Positions 5,804-8,071 of a stretch of DNA of 8,071 nt are shown piece after piece. The notes below the pieces were generated by a model. It was not told where the DNA came from. It saw only the letters and a list, made by a program, of their open reading frames with translations, and made no database searches. The position numbers and the translations under genes were made by a program. Position 1 is the first letter of the stretch. Each line of letters begins with the position of its first letter. This stretch comes from Dehalococcoidia bacterium (GTDB lineage: Bacteria; Chloroflexota; Dehalococcoidia; Dehalococcoidales; Fen-1064), in NCBI GenBank assembly GCA_003153955.1, contig PMCB01000129.1, forward strand, positions 9,333-17,403, in the 5' to 3' direction.

Positions 5804-5840
5804 AAATGGGGAGATTAGAGCAAATCCAATCTCCCCATTT
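5804..5840 (-). terminator. hairpin terminator after ppdK
   Basis: AAATGGGGAGATT (5804-5816) and AATCTCCCCATTT (5828-5840) form a perfect 13-bp stem with an 11-nt loop, 14 nt past the ppdK stop. On the minus strand the stem ends in AUUU followed by CUGUUAUUGUU, an interrupted U-rich tail. Termination may thus be incomplete and let some RNA continue into the NifU-domain gene. Confidence 0.75.
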
Positions 5841-5854
5841 GTTACTTTTTTAAA

Positions 5855-8071
5855 CTAGCTCTTTGCTTTGGCGCCGGCCTTAATGGCGGCCTGAGCGGCT
5901 GCCAGCCTTGCAATCGGGACACGGAACGGAGAACAGCTGACATAGGTCAGGTTATTCTTATAACAAAACTCGACGGAGGCAGGATCGCCGCCCTGTTCGC
6001 CGCAGATACCGACTTTGAGGTGCGGTTTGGTCGCGCGGCCTTTCTCGACAGCCATTTTAATCAGTTGTCCGACGCCGTCCTGATCAATTGTCTGGAACGG
6101 ATCGGCAGGCAGGATTTTCTGTTCCAGGTAGTCGTTCATGAACGAACCGATATCGTCACGGCTGAAGCCGAAGGTCATCTGGGTTAAATCGTTGGTGCCG
6201 AAGGAGAAAAATTCGGCGGTTTTGGCCATTCTGTCAGCCAGGAGAGCGGCGCGCGGAATTTCAATCATTGTACCGTACTTGTACTCCAATGCTGTCAGTC
6301 CGAAACGCTTCAGAATATCAGCGTGCACGGCATCGACGATTTTCTTGGTGACATCAAGTTCGGCGACATCGCAGGTCACCGGAACCATGATTTCGGGGAT
6401 GCACTTGTGACCGGCTTTGTTCAATTCCGCCGCACTTTCGAAAATAGCGCGGACTTGCATCTCGGTCACTTCCGGATAGCTGATCCCGAGACGGACACCG
6501 CGGTGACCCATCATCGGGTTAGATTCATGTAATTCCTCACCGCGCTCGCGGATCTGTTCGGGAGCCAGTCCCAGCGCCTTGCCTAATTCTGCCTGTTTTT
6601 CCGCCCCTTGCGGTACGAATTCATGCAGCGGCGGATCAAGCAGACGGATTGTCACCGGTAGGCCATCCATGACTTCCATTGTCTTTTTGATGGAGGCTTT
6701 GACAAAGGGATAAAGCTCAGCCAGAGCGACTTTGCGTTCTGCGACAGTGTTGCTGAGAATCATTTTGCGTAAGAAGAAGAGGGGTTTATCAGAGCCTGCC
6801 CCATAGAACATATGCTCGGTGCGGAAAAGGCCAATACCCTCGGCGCCGAAATTGCGGGCAACCTGGGCATCCTCGGGGGTATCCGAGTTGGTGCGCACGC
6901 CCATGGTACGGAACTTATCCGCCATGGTCATAAACCGTTTGAAGCGCGGATTTTCGCTGGCATCCATCATCGGCAGGGAGCCTTGATAAGCGTAACCGCT
7001 GGTGCCGTTCAGGGTGATGACATCCCCTTCTTTCAGAACGATATCGCTACCGACGATCGTCGCCTGCTTGGTCTTGACATCGACACGCAGAGCACCGGCG
7101 CCGACAATACAGCATTTACCCCAGCCGCGGGCTACCAGAGCCGCATGGGAGGTCATACCGCCGCGGGCAGTGAGGATGCCGGAGGCAGCCCTCATCCCTT
7201 CCACATCCTCGGGATTAGTTTCTTCGCGCAGCAGGATATTTTTCTTACCGGCGCGGGCGGCAGCGACGGCGTCTTCAGCGGTGAAGACAATCGCTCCGGA
7301 AGCAGCGCCGGGACCGGCCGGCAACCCCTTGACGATCAGCCGGGCGGTCTTTTCCGTTTCCGGATCAATGATCGGATGAAGGAGTTCATCGAGCTGTTTG
7401 GGTTCAACACGCATGATCGCGGTCTTTTCGTCGATCAGTTTTTCATCGAGCATATCGATGGCCATATTCAGGGCAGCGGTACCGGTTCTCTTGCCGACAC
7501 GGCACTGCAGCATCCAGAGTTTCTTTTCCTGGATGGTGAATTCAATATCGAGCATATCGTGATAGTTTTTTTCGAGCTTGGTGCGAATGGCGTCCAGTTC
7601 TTTATAAGTCGCAGGCATCAGGGACTGCATACTCTGGAGATGTTTATTCTGCTCGTTTTTAGTATCGTCGTTAATCGGACTCGGGGTGCGTATACCCGCC
7701 ACGACATCCTCGCCCTGGGCGTTTAACAGCCATTCGCCGTAGAACTTGTTATCGCCGGTAGCGGGGTTACGGGTAAACGCGACGCCTGTCGCGGAAGAAT
7801 CACCCATATTACCGAAAACCATGGCCTGAACGTTGACGGCAGTGCCCCACTCATCCGGAATTTGCTCAATCCGGCGGTAGGAGATGGCCTTCTTGCCGTT
7901 CCAGCTCTTGAAAACGGCGGCGATGCCGCCCCAGAGCTGAGCCATCGGGTCATCCGGGAAGGGTTTCCCGAGGTGTTTTTTAATTAATGCTTTGAATTCC
8001 CCGGCGAGCGCTTCCAGATCGGCGGCGGTCAGTTCCGTATCCGATTTGTAGCCTTTGGAATGCTTGGCTTC
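5855..8071 (-). CDS. ppdK: pyruvate, phosphate dikinase, N-terminus outside window
   Basis: PPDK interconverts pyruvate, ATP and phosphate with PEP, AMP and pyrophosphate in central carbon metabolism, typical of anaerobes that use pyrophosphate-linked glycolysis or gluconeogenesis. The frame is open to the window edge: 738 residues are visible, and 42 of them precede the first internal Met (7945), so that Met is not the start. About 145 residues of the ATP-grasp domain are missing. Visible parts: the rest of the nucleotide-binding domain (G-D-S-S-A-T-G-V-A-F-T-R-N-P), the phosphohistidine domain G-G-M-T-S-H-A-A (His at visible residue 309), and the PEP/pyruvate TIM barrel with E-I-P-R-A, F-F-S-F-G-T-N-D-L-T-Q-M-T-F-G and V-G-I-C-G-E-Q-G-G-D-P (catalytic Cys at visible 690). 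The His-Cys spacing (381) agrees with known PPDKs. The C-terminus is complete and rich in Ala/Lys. Confidence 0.98.
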   Translation of the reverse strand, partial: EAKHSKGYKSDTELTAADLEALAGEFKALIKKHLGKPFPDDPMAQLWGGIAAVFKSWNGKKAISYRRIEQIPDEWGTAVNVQAMVFGNMGDSSATGVAFTRNPATGDNKFYGEWLLNAQGEDVVAGIRTPSPINDDTKNEQNKHLQSMQSLMPATYKELDAIRTKLEKNYHDMLDIEFTIQEKKLWMLQCRVGKRTGTAALNMAIDMLDEKLIDEKTAIMRVEPKQLDELLHPIIDPETEKTARLIVKGLPAGPGAASGAIVFTAEDAVAAARAGKKNILLREETNPEDVEGMRAASGILTARGGMTSHAALVARGWGKCCIVGAGALRVDVKTKQATIVGSDIVLKEGDVITLNGTSGYAYQGSLPMMDASENPRFKRFMTMADKFRTMGVRTNSDTPEDAQVARNFGAEGIGLFRTEHMFYGAGSDKPLFFLRKMILSNTVAERKVALAELYPFVKASIKKTMEVMDGLPVTIRLLDPPLHEFVPQGAEKQAELGKALGLAPEQIRERGEELHESNPMMGHRGVRLGISYPEVTEMQVRAIFESAAELNKAGHKCIPEIMVPVTCDVAELDVTKKIVDAVHADILKRFGLTALEYKYGTMIEIPRAALLADRMAKTAEFFSFGTNDLTQMTFGFSRDDIGSFMNDYLEQKILPADPFQTIDQDGVGQLIKMAVEKGRATKPHLKVGICGEQGGDPASVEFCYKNNLTYVSCSPFRVPIARLAAAQAAIKAGAKAKS

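Noticed and set aside
6812..7726. 304-codon open frame on the + strand
   Set aside because: It is antisense to ppdK, whose catalytic motifs are perfectly conserved; the frame is a by-product of codon bias and its protein has no recognisable domain.
7723..7953. Met at 7945 as the start of PPDK
   Set aside because: The frame continues upstream to the window edge with PPDK-like sequence (E-A-K-H-S-K-G-Y and P-F-P-D-D-P), so the true start is outside the window.

Overview
The window comes from an anaerobic or facultatively anaerobic bacterium with about half G+C content and good Shine-Dalgarno sites. It carries [NiFe]-hydrogenase maturation genes and a pyruvate phosphate dikinase. I cannot fix the phylum from sequence alone. 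The mix of hyp genes, PPDK, a stand-alone NifU C-terminal domain and a DUF559 gene with palindromic repeats would fit an anaerobe such as a Chloroflexota or clostridia-like lineage, but that is a guess.

Layout. Positions 1-4297, minus strand: a hydrogenase maturation operon read hypF, hypC, (DUF559 cassette), hypD, and probably hypE, whose start lies at the left edge. HypF and HypD/HypC (with HypE) together make and mount the Fe(CN)2CO group of [NiFe] hydrogenases. hypF and hypC are 6 nt apart. hypC and hypD, usually adjacent, are separated here by about 630 nt. That gap holds a small, AT-rich DUF559 (PD-(D/E)XK-type nuclease fold) gene bounded by palindromic repeats: one hairpin at its 3' end and two near-identical 72-nt copies at its 5' end. 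The inner 5' copy contains the gene's own start codon. This looks like a mobile or repeat-associated cassette that landed in the operon.

Positions 4298-4465 are a divergent intergenic region with a good sigma70-type promoter reading right. It is followed by a 39-codon single-membrane-span ORF with a strong Shine-Dalgarno (4466-4585) and a 256-aa lipoprotein of unknown function (4666-5436). These two are the only rightward genes.

A 13-bp bidirectional terminator (5466-5504) separates the lipoprotein from a convergent 74-aa NifU C-terminal-domain Fe-S protein (5531-5755, minus). A second 13-bp hairpin (5804-5840) lies between it and ppdK (5855 to beyond the right edge, minus). PPDK keeps its phosphohistidine and C-terminal active-site motifs; only its first ~145 residues lie outside the window.

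The core genes are ordinary. The parts worth a second look are the DUF559/palindrome cassette in the hyp operon and the small membrane protein with its lipoprotein neighbour. No rRNA, tRNA, CRISPR array or transposase was seen, and no stretch over 300 nt lacks a gene.
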